From contig CM038720.1 of assembly GCA_021613375.1 (NCBI GenBank), positions 18,677,715-18,741,714 of the forward strand: a stretch of 64,000 nt of DNA, read 5' to 3'. Position numbers and translations under genes: made by a program. The notes below the pieces were generated by a model, which was given only the letters and a program-made list of their open reading frames with translations, made no database searches and was not told where the DNA came from. Source of the DNA: Megaleporinus macrocephalus (taxonomy: Eukaryota; Chordata; Actinopteri; Characiformes; Anostomidae). Positions 12,885-27,720 of the stretch are shown piece after piece (position 1 is the stretch's first letter; every line of letters begins with the position of its first letter).

Positions 12885-13970
12885 AAGGACTGTCAGTCCA
12901 TATGAGCCAGTAATAGGGGACTGTTGGTCAGTATGAGTCAGTAATAGAGGATTTTCAGTCTGTAAGAGTCAGTGATTGAGAACTGTCGGTGGGTAAGTGT
13001 CAGTGATAGAGGACTGTTGGTCGGTATGAGTCAGTGATAAAGTGTAATCAATCTGTATGAATCATTGATAGAGGACTATTGGTTGGTATGAGTCTGTGAT
13101 AGAGGACTGTTGGCCGGTATTAGTCAGTGATAGAGGACTAATGGTTTGTATGAATCAGTGATAGAGGACTATTGGTTGGTATTAGTCAGTGATAGAGGAC
13201 TATTGGTTGGTATGAGTCTGTGATAGAGGACTATTGGTTTGTATGAATCTGTGATAGAGGACTGTCGTTCGGTATTAGTCAGTGATAGAGGACTGTTGGT
13301 CGGTATTAGTCTGTGATAGAGGACTATTGGTTTGTATGAATCTGTGATAGAGGACTGTTGGTCGGTATTAGTCAGAGATAGAGGACTATTGGTCGATATT
13401 AGTCAGTGATAGAGGACTGTTGGTCGGTATTAGTCTGTGATTGAGGACTGTTGGTCGGTATTAGTCTGTGATAGAGGACTGTTGGTCGGTATTAGTCTGT
13501 GATAGAGGACTATTGGTTTGTATGAATCTGTGATAGAGGACTGTTGGTCGGTATTAGTCAGAGATAGAGGACTATTGGTCGATATTAGTCAGTGATAGAG
13601 GACTGTTGGTCGGTATTAGTCAGTGATAGAGGACTGTTGGTCGGTATTAGTCTGTGATAGAGGACTATTGGTTTGTATGAATCTGTGATAGAGGACTGTT
13701 GGTCGGTATTAGTCAGAGATAGAGGACTATTGGTTTGTATGAATCTGTGATAGAGGACTGTTGGTCAGTATTAGTCAGAGATAGAGGACTATTGGTCGAT
13801 ATTAGTCTGTGATAGAGGACTGTTGGTCGGTATTAGTCAGTGATAGAGGACTGTTGGCCGGTATGAGTCAGTGATAGGGGGTTATCAGTCTGTATGAATT
13901 AGTGATAGAGGACTGTCGGGCCATTCAAGTCAGTGATAGAGGGTTAGCAGTCTGTATGAATAGAGGGCTG
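12885..13970. repeat. 31-bp minisatellite B, about 35 copies with higher-order pattern
   Basis: The period is exactly 31 bases. A typical unit carries GACTGTTGGTCGGTATTAG followed by TCAGTGATAGAG. A variant unit containing GGTTTGTATGAATCTG recurs at 13329, 13515, 13670 and 13732, spaced 186, 155 and 62 bases, all multiples of 31. This indicates block duplication of several units at once. The outer units are more diverged than the middle ones, as expected of unequal exchange. The core TCAGTGATAGAG is shared with array A. Confidence 0.95.
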
Positions 13971-17400
<3,430 letters not shown>

Positions 17401-17827
17401 ATGAGGGTGAGGTAGAGGACATAAAATAAAAAAAAAACTTTACCGGGTACTAAATATAAAGCCCTGATACTCTACTGCTCGTCCTCGCTCTTGTTCATTA
17501 CCAGAGAAGTTGCTGGAGAATATCACAGTAGTTGCTGGAAAATAACTCTTTAGATAATAAGATTAATATAGTAACTAATTAATAATCTTCGCTTTAAGAC
17601 CTCGGATAACACAGTCTGAGACTAAACTGCAATACCAGTGTTTCACCATTAAAATCCCATACGCTTAACCCCGTGTGGATCCGGTAAACTGACTTTCACA
17701 CGCAGATCTGAAGCCCTTCGGTCAGAGTCTGGACCCACCCACACAAAGAGAAACAGGAAGTAATCATGAGGAGATTGAGCAGCATGTTGGACAGGGATGG
17801 AGAAGAAAAGAAGGGGAAGGGTCTTAC

Positions 17828-17909
17828 CTTGCTGGCTACGTCTCTGGGCATAGACCACCACCACTGCCGCGAGCACCACACAGCACACCGACGTCACAAT
17901 GTTGGCCAT
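17828..17909 (-). CDS. candidate first coding exon, hydrophobic N-terminal segment; gene not recognised
   Basis: Seen: on the minus strand a GT-rich run ending TTTGCAG lies directly before ATG at 17909. The frame stays open for 27 codons plus one base, then meets AAG|GTAAGAC, a consensus donor with GT at 17827-17826. The 82-base exon ends in phase 1. The peptide starts MANIVTSVCC, runs through a VVLAAVVVVYA hydrophobic core, and ends QRRSQQ. Inferred: either a signal peptide cleaved after VYA, or a membrane segment with the RR on the cytosolic side. The short N-terminal part has no positive charge before the core while RR follows it. That would suit an N-out single-pass anchor, or an internal transmembrane exon whose ATG is incidental. 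I do not recognise the family. The rest of the gene should lie toward lower coordinates, and I could not identify a next exon in the window. 5' untranslated exons would lie at higher coordinates. Confidence 0.5.
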
Positions 17910-17989
17910 CTGCAAACACACACACACAGGGCGACGGTAAGCTTCCGGCCAGAAACACCCACCCAGCGGCACTGATGACCAGCCAACAT

Positions 17990-18380
17990 CAGGAGACTCC
18001 CTCTCTCTCTCTGCCTCTGTGTATCTCCCAATTCCCCGCCCTCTCCACTCTTCTCTCTCTCTCTCTCTCTCTCACTCACTCACTATTCCTTGCTCGCTCA
18101 CCATCTCTCTGTGAGTGGCTCCTCATCCCCTGCCCCCTCCTCCTCCTCTCTCCTCTCTCACTCATCCCTCCCCTCTTTCTCTTTTCTCCTTTTACCCTCC
18201 CTTTCTCTCTCTTTCCTTTTACAACCCTCTGTCCCTCAATCCTATATATTGCTTTCTCACTTTTCCTTTCTCTTATTTCCCTTTCACACACTCCCATTTT
18301 CTCTTTCTCTCTCTTCTCTTTCTTCTCTTGCTCTCTCTCTTTCTCTCTCCCTCTCTCTGTCTCTCTTTCGTCTTACAGTG
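17990..18380. repeat. pyrimidine-rich CT tract
   Basis: About 390 bases of CT-rich sequence on the plus strand, with CTCTCT runs near 18000-18012, 18051-18074 and 18300-18370. Long Ser-Leu-Pro frames here are composition artefacts. It lies upstream of the minus-strand exon, so it would appear as GA-rich RNA if transcribed with that exon. Confidence 0.9.
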
Positions 18381-18511
18381 GACGGTCAGTAGAATGAGCA
18401 TCCACACAGAGAGCTACTCCTCAAACAAACATGCACGCAAGAGGCTTTAAAGGGCCAGCAGAGTCAGAGAGCGGCCTGACCTCAGCCTCCTCCCTCTGGC
18501 CTCAGGGTGAA

Positions 18512-18546
<35 letters not shown>

Positions 18547-19593
18547 CTGAGAGAGGGAGACAGAGAGGAGTAGACAATGCCAGGCTCTGTATGTCTGCGG
18601 ATGTTTTCAGGCTTTTCTGGTATGTACACTACTGCACACTGGTCTCTCACTCCACACCCTGGTCTCTGAACACACTGGTCTCTTAACATCATAGCAACTC
18701 CGAACCCCCCCACCTCCCGCCACCCCGCTCCTGCCTAAAGCCTATCTCACACTTTCCTTCACTCGCCATCTTTCGCTATGTACTTTCGCCTCTCTACTCT
18801 GGCTGCCAAAAGTTTGAGGACATCTCCCATTCCATTTGAAATGTAATTCTAAAGGAGCTGAAACTTCATGAGCTCTTTTAATCACAGCTGGGATCCACGT
18901 TTGAGCTGGTGTTGGAGATTCCGCTCCCATAAACGAAGCACGAAAACAAACACACTGAATGTCTTGAAGTGTGAATAGGATCTGATTCTTTGCCTCCAGC
19001 AGACTGGACGTAGCATAAAAGCATCATGATGATCCTCATTAGTTCATTCAGCAGCTGAAACTCCATAATGTCAGTGGTCAGAGAGCTTTTGTTGGCAGTG
19101 AAGATTTAACAGAATAAAACACATTATAATAAATATGCATTCTAATTCATTTACTGTCAGAATATATTCTCCATTAATCTGTAAAGATAATTGGTTCTTT
19201 GAGTACTCATAGATCTAGACAGAATCGGCGTCTTTACTAAAGAACCACTGAAGAGCCATCTTTTTAAAGGGGGAACCAGCTTTCAAAAATTCTACACACT
19301 ACATAATTTAATAGTTGAGATGTACACAAAGTAATTCAGGGCAGTTTGGTATAAAACACTCTGTGATAGGTGATAGGAACCAGACGTCCACCTCTAAAAG
19401 TTTCATCACAGAAATATATTACATGAAATGGCTATGAATATGTTGCCTGGTGTCTGAGGCATTGTTTTATGGCTGTTTTGTGATTAAACATTAAAAAGAT
19501 TTTTATCCATTTATTTGAGTGCATTCATGGTGGAGGAATACATGCAGACCATTGTGAGGCAAATGCTCTCATCAACATTCTATGTAAAAATAA
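18381..19593. other. non-coding DNA with short (GA)n
   Basis: A GA run lies at about 18508-18545. Three ACTGGTCTCT-like words recur near 18630-18690. A GGTTCTTTGAG motif near 19193 and AAAGAACCACTGAAGAGCC near 19240 resemble the dispersed AGAACC family seen elsewhere in the window. No exon with good boundaries was found, although untranslated exons of the minus-strand gene could be here. Confidence 0.4.
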
Positions 19594-20188
19594 GGATGCG
19601 TCCGAAATCGCCTATTTACCTACTACTCAAAATCAGTAGGCGAGCGCGGCTAGTATGTCCGAATACCTAGTAGGCATTGAGTAGTAGGCCAACGGTACCC
19701 AGATGACCTATTGAATCGGCAGCCATTTTTATGTATGCGACCTCAACACACTGTGCTATCCCATCATTTACCTGGAGCCACGGATGAATTCAAAGCGTAG
19801 AAAGAACGGTGAAAGCGTACGTAGACATAGCTAGTGAACTGCCGCAACAGAAGTTAGAGCTACTTCTGAGGTAAACAATGTTTCGTCTTGTCCGAGCTAT
19901 AGCTCGACACCGTGTGAGTACATATGTAGACAAAGACGCAGATCAGTGTCACAAAAAGTATCTAAATCTGTCAGTAAACAGGGCTTTTAAATGAATAGCA
20001 GGACTTTTACGGTGGTGGTCTGACGTCTTGTGTCACAGCACGTTGAAAAGATGGCGGACGTAGTACGCCCAAGTTTATGTGGCTACTAAAACTCGCCTAC
20101 TGAAATTACCTGCTAGTCTGCTGCTCGAGCTGTACGTACTGGCTCTAATCTAGTACCTACTGACTAGTAGGCGATTTTGGACGCACCC
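19594..20188. mobile_element. 595-bp non-autonomous DNA transposon (MITE-like), TAA target duplication
   Basis: The left end reads GGATGCGTCCGAAATCGCCT. The right end, read on the minus strand, is GGGTGCGTCCAAAATCGCCT. These are near-identical terminal inverted repeats. TAA lies immediately outside both ends (19591-19593 and 20189-20191). A 3-bp TAA target duplication is typical of PIF/Harbinger elements, so that superfamily is the best guess. No transposase frame lies inside, so the copy is non-autonomous. Both ends and the target duplication survive, which suggests a fairly recent insertion. Confidence 0.8.
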
Positions 20189-20191
20189 TAA

Positions 20192-20537
20192 GACACGTGT
20201 ATGTTCAATAGTGGTTTAGTACAGTAAATAAAATTGTTGTTTTTGTGTTGAGGTGACCCCTGATTTCTATCACCACCACCACCAAGAATATCTTAGTCTC
20301 AAGGATTCTTTTTTTTTTTAACTTGGCAGAAAAAATTGGTGGAATTTGCTATTAAAAATGTAGGGTAACTAAAATCCAGTACTTTCAAAGCATAGACTCA
20401 GGTACTTGAAAAATACCATAGTAATATCTAATTTAATACCAAATTTGGTAGGCATGCTTGCTCTGACATCTAGACTACTGACCGGCTGCCTAACTACATT
20501 CTGTAAGTACACAGGCCACTCCCACTTTTGTTTTGTA

Positions 20538-20540
<3 letters not shown>
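20192..20540. other. AT-rich non-coding DNA
   Basis: Nothing recognised apart from short CACCACCACC and poly-T runs. Confidence 0.4.

Positions 20541-20613
<73 letters not shown>
20541..20613. repeat. (TA)n microsatellite, about 36 repeats
   Basis: A perfect AT/TA alternating tract of 73 bases. It is self-complementary and could extrude as a hairpin or cruciform. The Ile-Tyr open frame across it is an artefact. Confidence 0.97.
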
Positions 20614-20617
<4 letters not shown>

Positions 20618-20843
20618 TGATTGACATCAAGGTATTAAACTCTAAAAGCGTTTGGAGGTGGTTTGAGTGATTTGAGTGCTGCCGTCACAGAAAAGGCATA
20701 AAACATTGTTCCTAAATAAGGCACTCCTTAAAATAAACCTCTCTTTAATATGTTAATTTACTGCACACTAACAAAGGAAGCATGCTCCTATGTATTAAAA
20801 ACACAACAAGCTAGGTGTCCCCAAACCTTTGACATGCAGCGTA

Positions 20844-20883
<40 letters not shown>

Positions 20884-23560
20884 AGTTCTTAAGAAGACTC
20901 CCTGAGCCAAGCATCTGAAACCCAGACCAAGAACAACACTCCTCAGGGTCGGGGTATCAATCCGTCTCTCTAAGTATCTCCCGCATTTCAAACATTAAAG
21001 GGACCCTACAGTTAGAACAACACACAGACGAGCATTTTTCAGAAGCAGACGCTCAACACAACCGTTCGAGGCAAGAGAAAACACTGTTTTTTCCAGTTAA
21101 AATCACAAAGTCAGATGTGGGAGGGAACTCAGGCAGAAGACTAATAGACTTTTTGCACCAGTTAATTGTTTCCCCTGATCCCAGTGGTAGTTATTGATTA
21201 GAGTTAAACAGGAAATCATCATGTAGCAGCACGGGAAAGGCTAACACGCTAAGGGTGTTTAGCTATGAGGCTTATCACAACACCAGCTCGCTAATATGAA
21301 AGAGCTTAGCCCTGCTGCTCACTCGTCTTTGGCTCCAGCGTCAGAGAGATGAGTGTTCCATGTAAACATAATATTTATGCGGATTTTGTGTTGCCTGTCC
21401 GCACAGTTAAGATGGAGGATGATCACCCAGGGACTGGTTCAGACCAGATCCGCCACTCATTAAACACAAGATGTAATACGTTTACTAAAGTCAAAACGAG
21501 AGGAAACTGTTTTCTTAGTTTGATATAGCAGGCATACTTGGATCAACAACATAAGGGGAAAATGTTAGAAAGGAGTTTATTTGCATTTGTATCTATGTGA
21601 ATCTTAAATATAGTTCATGCTGTCAAAGCTTTTGTTTATTTCAGTTATTAAAGCTGACTTGTTGGACTTATTGGTTAAGCCACCTGACTTTTTAAACAAG
21701 TTTCAAACAAGCCAGACATCTACTGAGACACCATAGAAAACTTTGTCCTTCATCTGCCATGGTAGACTGAATCTCTCTGATTCAAAAATCACACTATTCA
21801 CAAAATTTACTAAACTATCTGTCGCTCCATGAAAGTCACTCATTTATATCTTGGCCCCCCTTTTGTATACGCATGTCAAAATAAAAGATTATGACACTGA
21901 AGGAAATAAGAACTCATAGACAGAAGTTTTACAGACCTTTTGTAAGTTTTTAAACATAAATGCATCCCAAACTATTTTATTTAGAATGTTTTGTATAACT
22001 GAACAGTACAAATAGTACAGCATGTATGGTAACCACCTGACGTTTATAGTCTTTTGGAGGCAAAAAAAAAAAAGAAATGAATTTTATATGATTGCACTAA
22101 AAACTGTTTGCAGTAAAAGAGGCATTGTTGAATATATTGAATATATGACCATATTTCTGGAGAAAATAATCTTTTTTTAAATGTTTATATCAATGACTGA
22201 ATTAAGATATAATAATGTGAAAGAGCTAAGAGATTTTCTACTATACGTTTCAGTCCCTCTGTAACAGATCACAGGACAGCACATGGTTCAGTATGCAGTG
22301 TGTCTTAAGGCTGGTATGCACTGAATGCAGCAGTGAATGAATTTAGTCACACTTTTGGTTGCTGAAAAGTTTTAGAAGATTATTTGCTCTGTGTTCGATT
22401 TTAATGAAGTTTTGCCAGTGACAAAAGCAGACTGGCCACTCATGGTCATCTCTGCCATTAGCACGACGTCAAATGTTCTTTTACCTTCACCAGAACGAAC
22501 AGTAGCCCACTATAATCCCTTCTGCTGGAACCAAAGAATCAGATCCTATTTACACTTAAAGACTCAGAGCAGAGCTGCAGCTCCAAAACCGCAAAATTCT
22601 CTCAAACTCAGCTAAGATTCTAGTTCCTGAAATTTTTCAGCCCCTGCATGAGGAAGGAAAACTCCCACTTTTCTCTCACTTTTCTAAAGTGGAAAGCATA
22701 CTGTGTCATAGTTTTTCCAATTCGTAAGGAGCAAAAAATCTGTTAAAAATTCTATCCATTTTTTTCATGTACATATATTTCAAAACAAAATAGTGCTGAA
22801 TACAGTGTGTGTGTTTTGATGTCAAAATTCAGAAATTTTTGCCTTTCTGTGACTTGCATCAGATTCAGTGTGTAACAGTCTTGAGAAGTGAAGTTTTAAA
22901 ATCTACACTTTATATTATTTAACACTCACCTCCTTCATAGATTATCATATCTGATCTCTGAAATTGCTACAAAAACAATACTTTGTACTTAATGACCGTT
23001 TGGATGACCGTTTGGACTAAAAGCTATATGTATTCATGGACAGTGTTGTAATCAATATTCCCATAATTGTTTAAACAAGACAAAATAATAATAAGATGTA
23101 TGTATCTTTTATGATTATTTTTTTAAGACCTTTAGAACCACCGAGAGGGATTGGTAGATGCAGTCTTGAATGTTCATTATTTTCAGGGTATGTTTTCGAG
23201 TACTTTCAAAGCGTTTTGAATGAATACTGTAACTGAAATATCAAAACATTACAACTGCGCTGCTTTGATTTTTTTCAATTACCATCACGACTCAAAGCCA
23301 CAGCTTCTCTTTTTGGGGTTTCTAGAAAGTTCTGAAAGCCAACCATCCAGCGTAGTGCTTGAGGATATCTGGTGATTGACACTTTGCATTTATTCCTGCG
23401 TTACAGAAATAAAGCATACTGACAGCGGTGAAATTAAAATTGCATCTCCCTGTCACCGCTTTAGAATCGCGCTCTTGCCCGTAAGTAGCATTTAGCCTAT
23501 CAAACTCTGGAACAATAAGTTTGATATCTGACAGCTCAGGATCTTTTTTCCTTAATGACA
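20614..23560. other. non-coding DNA, no gene seen
   Basis: A short CT run lies near 20847-20882. The interval 21100-21500 has mixed composition and might be a weak conserved element. The remainder is AT-rich. No exon is supported. Confidence 0.4.
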
Positions 23561-23900
23561 CCCTGTGGCACTGAGGATTTTATAATAATACCAGCCAATT
23601 GAGAATCATTTCTCTTCCCTTCATCTACTTCCATATTTATTTATTCATTTTTTATTTATGGCTTTTCGGTGCTGAATAGGCGTTTTGCTCTGTGCTTAAT
23701 TAAAATATATAATTCATCTGGGCTACCGAATGATTTTCTCTCTCTCTCATCGTTTCAGGTTCTTTGAGATGTCCTGTACAATTTGCATTTAAATTGGAAA
23801 TTCCGGGCTGAATAGTGGCAAGAGAGGGTATGAAGTATCACAAAATAGAATCCCAGGCCCAGCCAGAGAAGTCCCAGCATACCGCTGACTGACACACCGA
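23561..23900. promoter_or_regulatory. candidate conserved non-coding block
   Basis: A repeat-free core contains CTTAATTAAAATATATAATTC, CTACCGAATGATTTTC and TTGCATTTAAATTGG. Homeodomain-like and octamer-like words are packed in a balanced, complex sequence. The texture is like deeply conserved vertebrate enhancers. This is inference without alignment. Confidence 0.32.
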
Positions 23901-25492
23901 CAGTAATCATACCCCCCCCCAACCTTTTCTTTTATTGTCTGTTTTATTTTCTCATTGGGAAAAGCTCTGAATGTGTGAAAGTGTTCCCTATTATCAATCT
24001 GTCTCCTTTAAAGCTTGTGAAGATCAGGCTAGATGTTTAATGCAAATGGCGCCAATGGCAGCTCGGTGTTGTGGAAAAAAAAAATTATATATAAAGAAGA
24101 GCAACCTAAGGTGGATCTGTAGGGTTAGTCATAGAGCTGAGTGCAGAGAGGATGCTGCCTCGCAGGAGCTACAAGCGAGATGCTTTGATTAGGAATTCTT
24201 CTGAAGAGTTTTCACAGCATCTCACCTGATGTGCTGTAAAATCTGCAGCTTAAACTGGAACTTCACGTGCCATAAAAAAAAACGCCTCTGAGTTCTAGAG
24301 GTTCTGAATCTATTCACCGCCTAAATGCCAGTGATCAATGAGCAATTACTCATTTCCATTCCTCACTCAAACATACAGCTTGGGGTCACTGATAAACTGT
24401 AAGTGAGAAATATCACACAGCATTGACAATGAACTTGCATCCACAGTGACTTAAATCTGATCAAATATAACCAAACCTCAATAATTAAACAGATATTCAT
24501 AGTAACAACAAATTGAAAGGACCAGAAAAGCTTATTATTTACGTCCAAACTTTATGTTGTTCCCATAATTGTAATTTTACAAATAATTCTGATGATACTC
24601 TGGCTACAATAGGGAGGCATGGCTGTCATTCCCAGTTTGGGGTCAGAATGTCTGCTATAATTAAAACTTTGGAGGAGTATGTATGAGACCATTTACAAGA
24701 ACTGTGTAACTCCTTATGGCACCACGTCACATATGGGTCTTCAGACAAAGCTATAATATAAAACTAGCTCAGTATTCAAAGCTTGGACATCATAGCAGAG
24801 GCTGAGAAGAGAGGGATGGAGATGCTATCATAGGAAGAGAAAGAAAAAGAGTGATCAAATAATTCGGCCTGGCATTAACTTGCTGATGAGAGCTAAAAGA
24901 GATAAAAGGATGCGATACAGTCTTATGGTTGATGAAAAAATAACAACAGCAGACTATTAATCCCAGCTAATGTTATTTATAAAAGACTGTAGACTGGAAC
25001 CTTATCTGTGTCATCCCTGACTTGTAGTTTTGTAGTTTTGCCGAAAGTAATAAATAAATAAAACTCATGCCAAAGTATTTAATATTTTCAATTAACATTG
25101 AAGGTTGAAACCTCTTGTAATATTTCTTTATGCACTTAAAAAGACTGACTCTTCAAAGGTTTCCTTAGCAAAGAAAAAGGTGATGAAGAGAACAATCAAC
25201 ACTTATAGAACCCTTTGGCATGACTAAATGGTTTGTTACATTCTGAAGCTTTTTCAGGTTGATGGAGAAGGTGCTGTATATGGGCTGTTTTAAAAAAGGT
25301 TCCATATAGTGCCCATAAGGATTACTTTATTGTTACAAGCAGATATTGTAACTAAAGCAGAACTATTATGTTAGTATCCAGAACCAACACATTAATCTGA
25401 GAAAAGCTTTAGGCAAAACATGCTACGTACAGCTGACCATAAGAAGCTCAAAGCACAATCTGTAAGCGACATATGTATTTACGACAGTGGTG

Positions 25493-25493
<1 letters not shown>
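23901..25493. other. non-coding DNA with a decayed AGAACC-type repeat
   Basis: No gene is seen. The stretch at about 25140-25330 includes TATAGAACCCTTTGGC, GATGGAGAAGGTGCTG and AAGGTTCCATATAG. These match the wording of the dispersed repeat at 26.6-26.9 kb. Confidence 0.4.
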
Positions 25494-25543
<50 letters not shown>

Positions 25544-25588
25544 GTAGATAGGTAGGTAGGTAGGTAGGTAGGTAGGTAGGTAGGTAGG

Positions 25589-25625
<37 letters not shown>

Positions 25626-25640
25626 TGACAGACTGACCGA
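25494..25640. repeat. compound microsatellite GATA-GGTA-GACA
   Basis: Three successive tetranucleotide blocks abut: (GATA)n to about 25541, (GGTA)n to about 25590, then (GACA)n to about 25623 with a decaying end. Each block differs from the next by single-base changes. This suggests sequential mutation and spread within one ancestral tetranucleotide array. Confidence 0.97.
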
Positions 25641-27199
25641 TACCACCACTCCGTCATATCACACTAACAACACCCTTATCCACATAGACTGGAAGGTTTA
25701 ATACGTAACCAGACAGAATAAAGGTGCTGGAGGCTGTGTCTAAGATAAGTAGGGGAGGATGTGTATTTGCACATGCTGAAAATGGCTTAAAGTCTCACAT
25801 AATGAGGTTTTGTATGAGCTTTAATCAGAGATCCATAACTATAATCTCGATTTCAGCCAGAGCTCAAATCTTCCACAACACAAGCACTACATAAGCCCAT
25901 CTCCTGTAATTAAAGTCTTGCTTCCTGGGCCCCTCCTGATACCAATTCCCTCATCTCACACTATCAGAGATCACTCTGATTAGTTTTGGGCTGTAAAAGC
26001 GTATGGTCAGTGGCCTGTCCATGCATGCTCTGCGGATCCTGGGCTTTGTCTTTACTAGCATGCTAAAGACAGCATCAGTGCTGTTAAGACCTGCCTGATG
26101 AGGGGACTGCAGCCTCCAAGCTGCCAGGATGGTTCATGCATTTGAACAAAGAAATCAATATAGCATCAGTGAGCAGAGCACCTAACGACTCTTTCAGTAC
26201 CTGTCTATGTTCAGCATGTTGTGTGCGTGTCAAGTAAGTGTGTGTTTAGGCATGTGTGGGCCCGTGTGCGTGAGCATGCATGCGTAGCTGTTTGACTAGG
26301 CTGGTGGGGGTTAGCCATCTGGATTGCGTCCACAGGACCGGACCTGTTCTACACCCTCGAAGAGCTCCCTAACCAAACAGAGGTTACTGACCTCCCGACC
26401 CTCCTGAGTGTATCAAACTAAAGCAAACAGGGCAGGACTGTGGGCGGCCAAGGCCCTTTCAGCACTGATAGGCTTCAATCTTCTGTAGAACAGAGTGGGA
26501 ACAGTTCTGTAAGCCATATCTGGTGGGCTCAAGCCTCATGTTAAAGTTAACACTATTGGCGCAGTTAGCAACAAGAGCACATATAACTACAATTAAAAAA
26601 AAAAAAAGAATAATGATTTTTTAGAGCTATTCCTCAGATTAATGGAGAATATGTTTTATATGGTTGTAGAACCCTTTTTAAAATGGGTGGTTGCTGGGTG
26701 GTTGTTCTTCAGTAAAAACACTGACTCTATTTAGAATGATGAGTCCTAATTAGAAGTATTTCATGCTGATAAGGTCTTTGCATGATGAAACAATTCCTTA
26801 GACTGAAGGAGTATGTGTCATATATGGTTCTATAAAGAATGATTCTATATAGCCCCAGTAGGACTGTAGCTCGAAAGTCTTTCAGATGTGAAATGTGCTG
26901 TTCTAGAGTTTTTACAGAAAATTGCGTGCGGTTATAGTGATAGGAACTAGACATCTGAAGCGTTTAATGCCTATAAAAGCTCCCTTGCAGGAAGCTATTA
27001 CATAGAATACACTGATCTAATACCTGAAACATTGTCTTGCTCTTGAGCTAAAATATATATTTTTAAATCTATTCATGGCAAGAGGTCAGTGCCAAGAGTT
27101 AATGGCGAAATAGTCCTTGCAGAGAACTTTAACATTCCATATAAGAACTAAGAAGACACATGTAGGTTCACTGAGGTTGTGGTGAGTCAATAAAATGTC
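25641..27199. other. non-coding DNA; candidate conserved core and AGAACC-type repeat
   Basis: The part at 25830-26010 is complex and repeat-free (CTCCTGTAATTAAAGTCTTG), a possible small conserved element. A TG-rich stretch lies at 26220-26290. The dispersed repeat at 26600-26885 is listed separately. Confidence 0.35.
26600..26885. repeat. dispersed AGAACC/GGTTCT-type repeat
   Basis: It contains TTAATGGAGAATATG, GGTTGTAGAACCC, CTGAAGGAGTATGTG and ATGGTTCTATAAAG. Repeated words in opposite senses suggest an old palindromic MITE-like family. Related wording occurs near 19.2, 25.2, 36.5, 38.85 and 46.6 kb. Boundaries are approximate. Confidence 0.4.
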
Positions 27200-27720
27200 T
27201 ATATTTGTGTTGCAGACATGATGACCCCAGGCGGTCCTATCAACACCACAATAAAAACATCAGAGTTTCTACAATCAACCATTTCACACCAAACCACTCA
27301 GAATTACTTTGTTTATATCCCAGCAGTTGAATTATGCTGGGACTTTGAAAAATCCTCTTTAACACCACTAGAGTTACTCATTCGCCAGAGATTTGTCTGC
27401 AATCAATTAAGCTTTAATCGGGAAGACTCTTCTGATGAATTCATAAAACATTTTTGTGGCTGAACTATCCATAAACGCTTATGGCGTCATTGGCAGGTTG
27501 ATATGAGCAATGAATTTGTCTTCACCCACATAGACCACCATAAAAAAAAATCAGACAATAAATGCTTTACGGTTATTTTAAGACAAAATGTCCAAAGACT
27601 GTTTAATAAATTAATTGCTTTGGTCTCTCACAGCCGACCATCACATTACCCTGCAGTGACGGCAGGGTATAATTTTATGCTAATTATTTCCATTCGCAGC
27701 TCATTTAAACCAGAGTAGGA
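27200..27720. promoter_or_regulatory. candidate conserved non-coding block
   Basis: Dense, complex and repeat-free. It has CAATCAATTAAGCTTTAATC, CAATGAATTTG, TAAATTAATTGCTTTGG and GCTAATTATTTCC, plus a short palindrome CCCTGCAGTGACGGCAGGG near 27650. Many ATTA and TAATT cores suggest homeodomain input. Open frames across it (27218-27463 and 27503-27718) show no domain. Confidence 0.35.

Noticed and set aside
10180..13970. CRISPR-like array (short repeats at regular spacing)
   Set aside because: Units are contiguous tandem repeats with no unique spacers, and the genome texture is vertebrate.
17975..18450. Overlapping 100-140-codon plus-strand frames
   Set aside because: Composition artefacts of the CT-rich tract; three frames are open over the same bases.
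20541..20613. (TA)n as an origin or regulatory cruciform
   Set aside because: Simple microsatellite explains it; nothing nearby supports a specific function.
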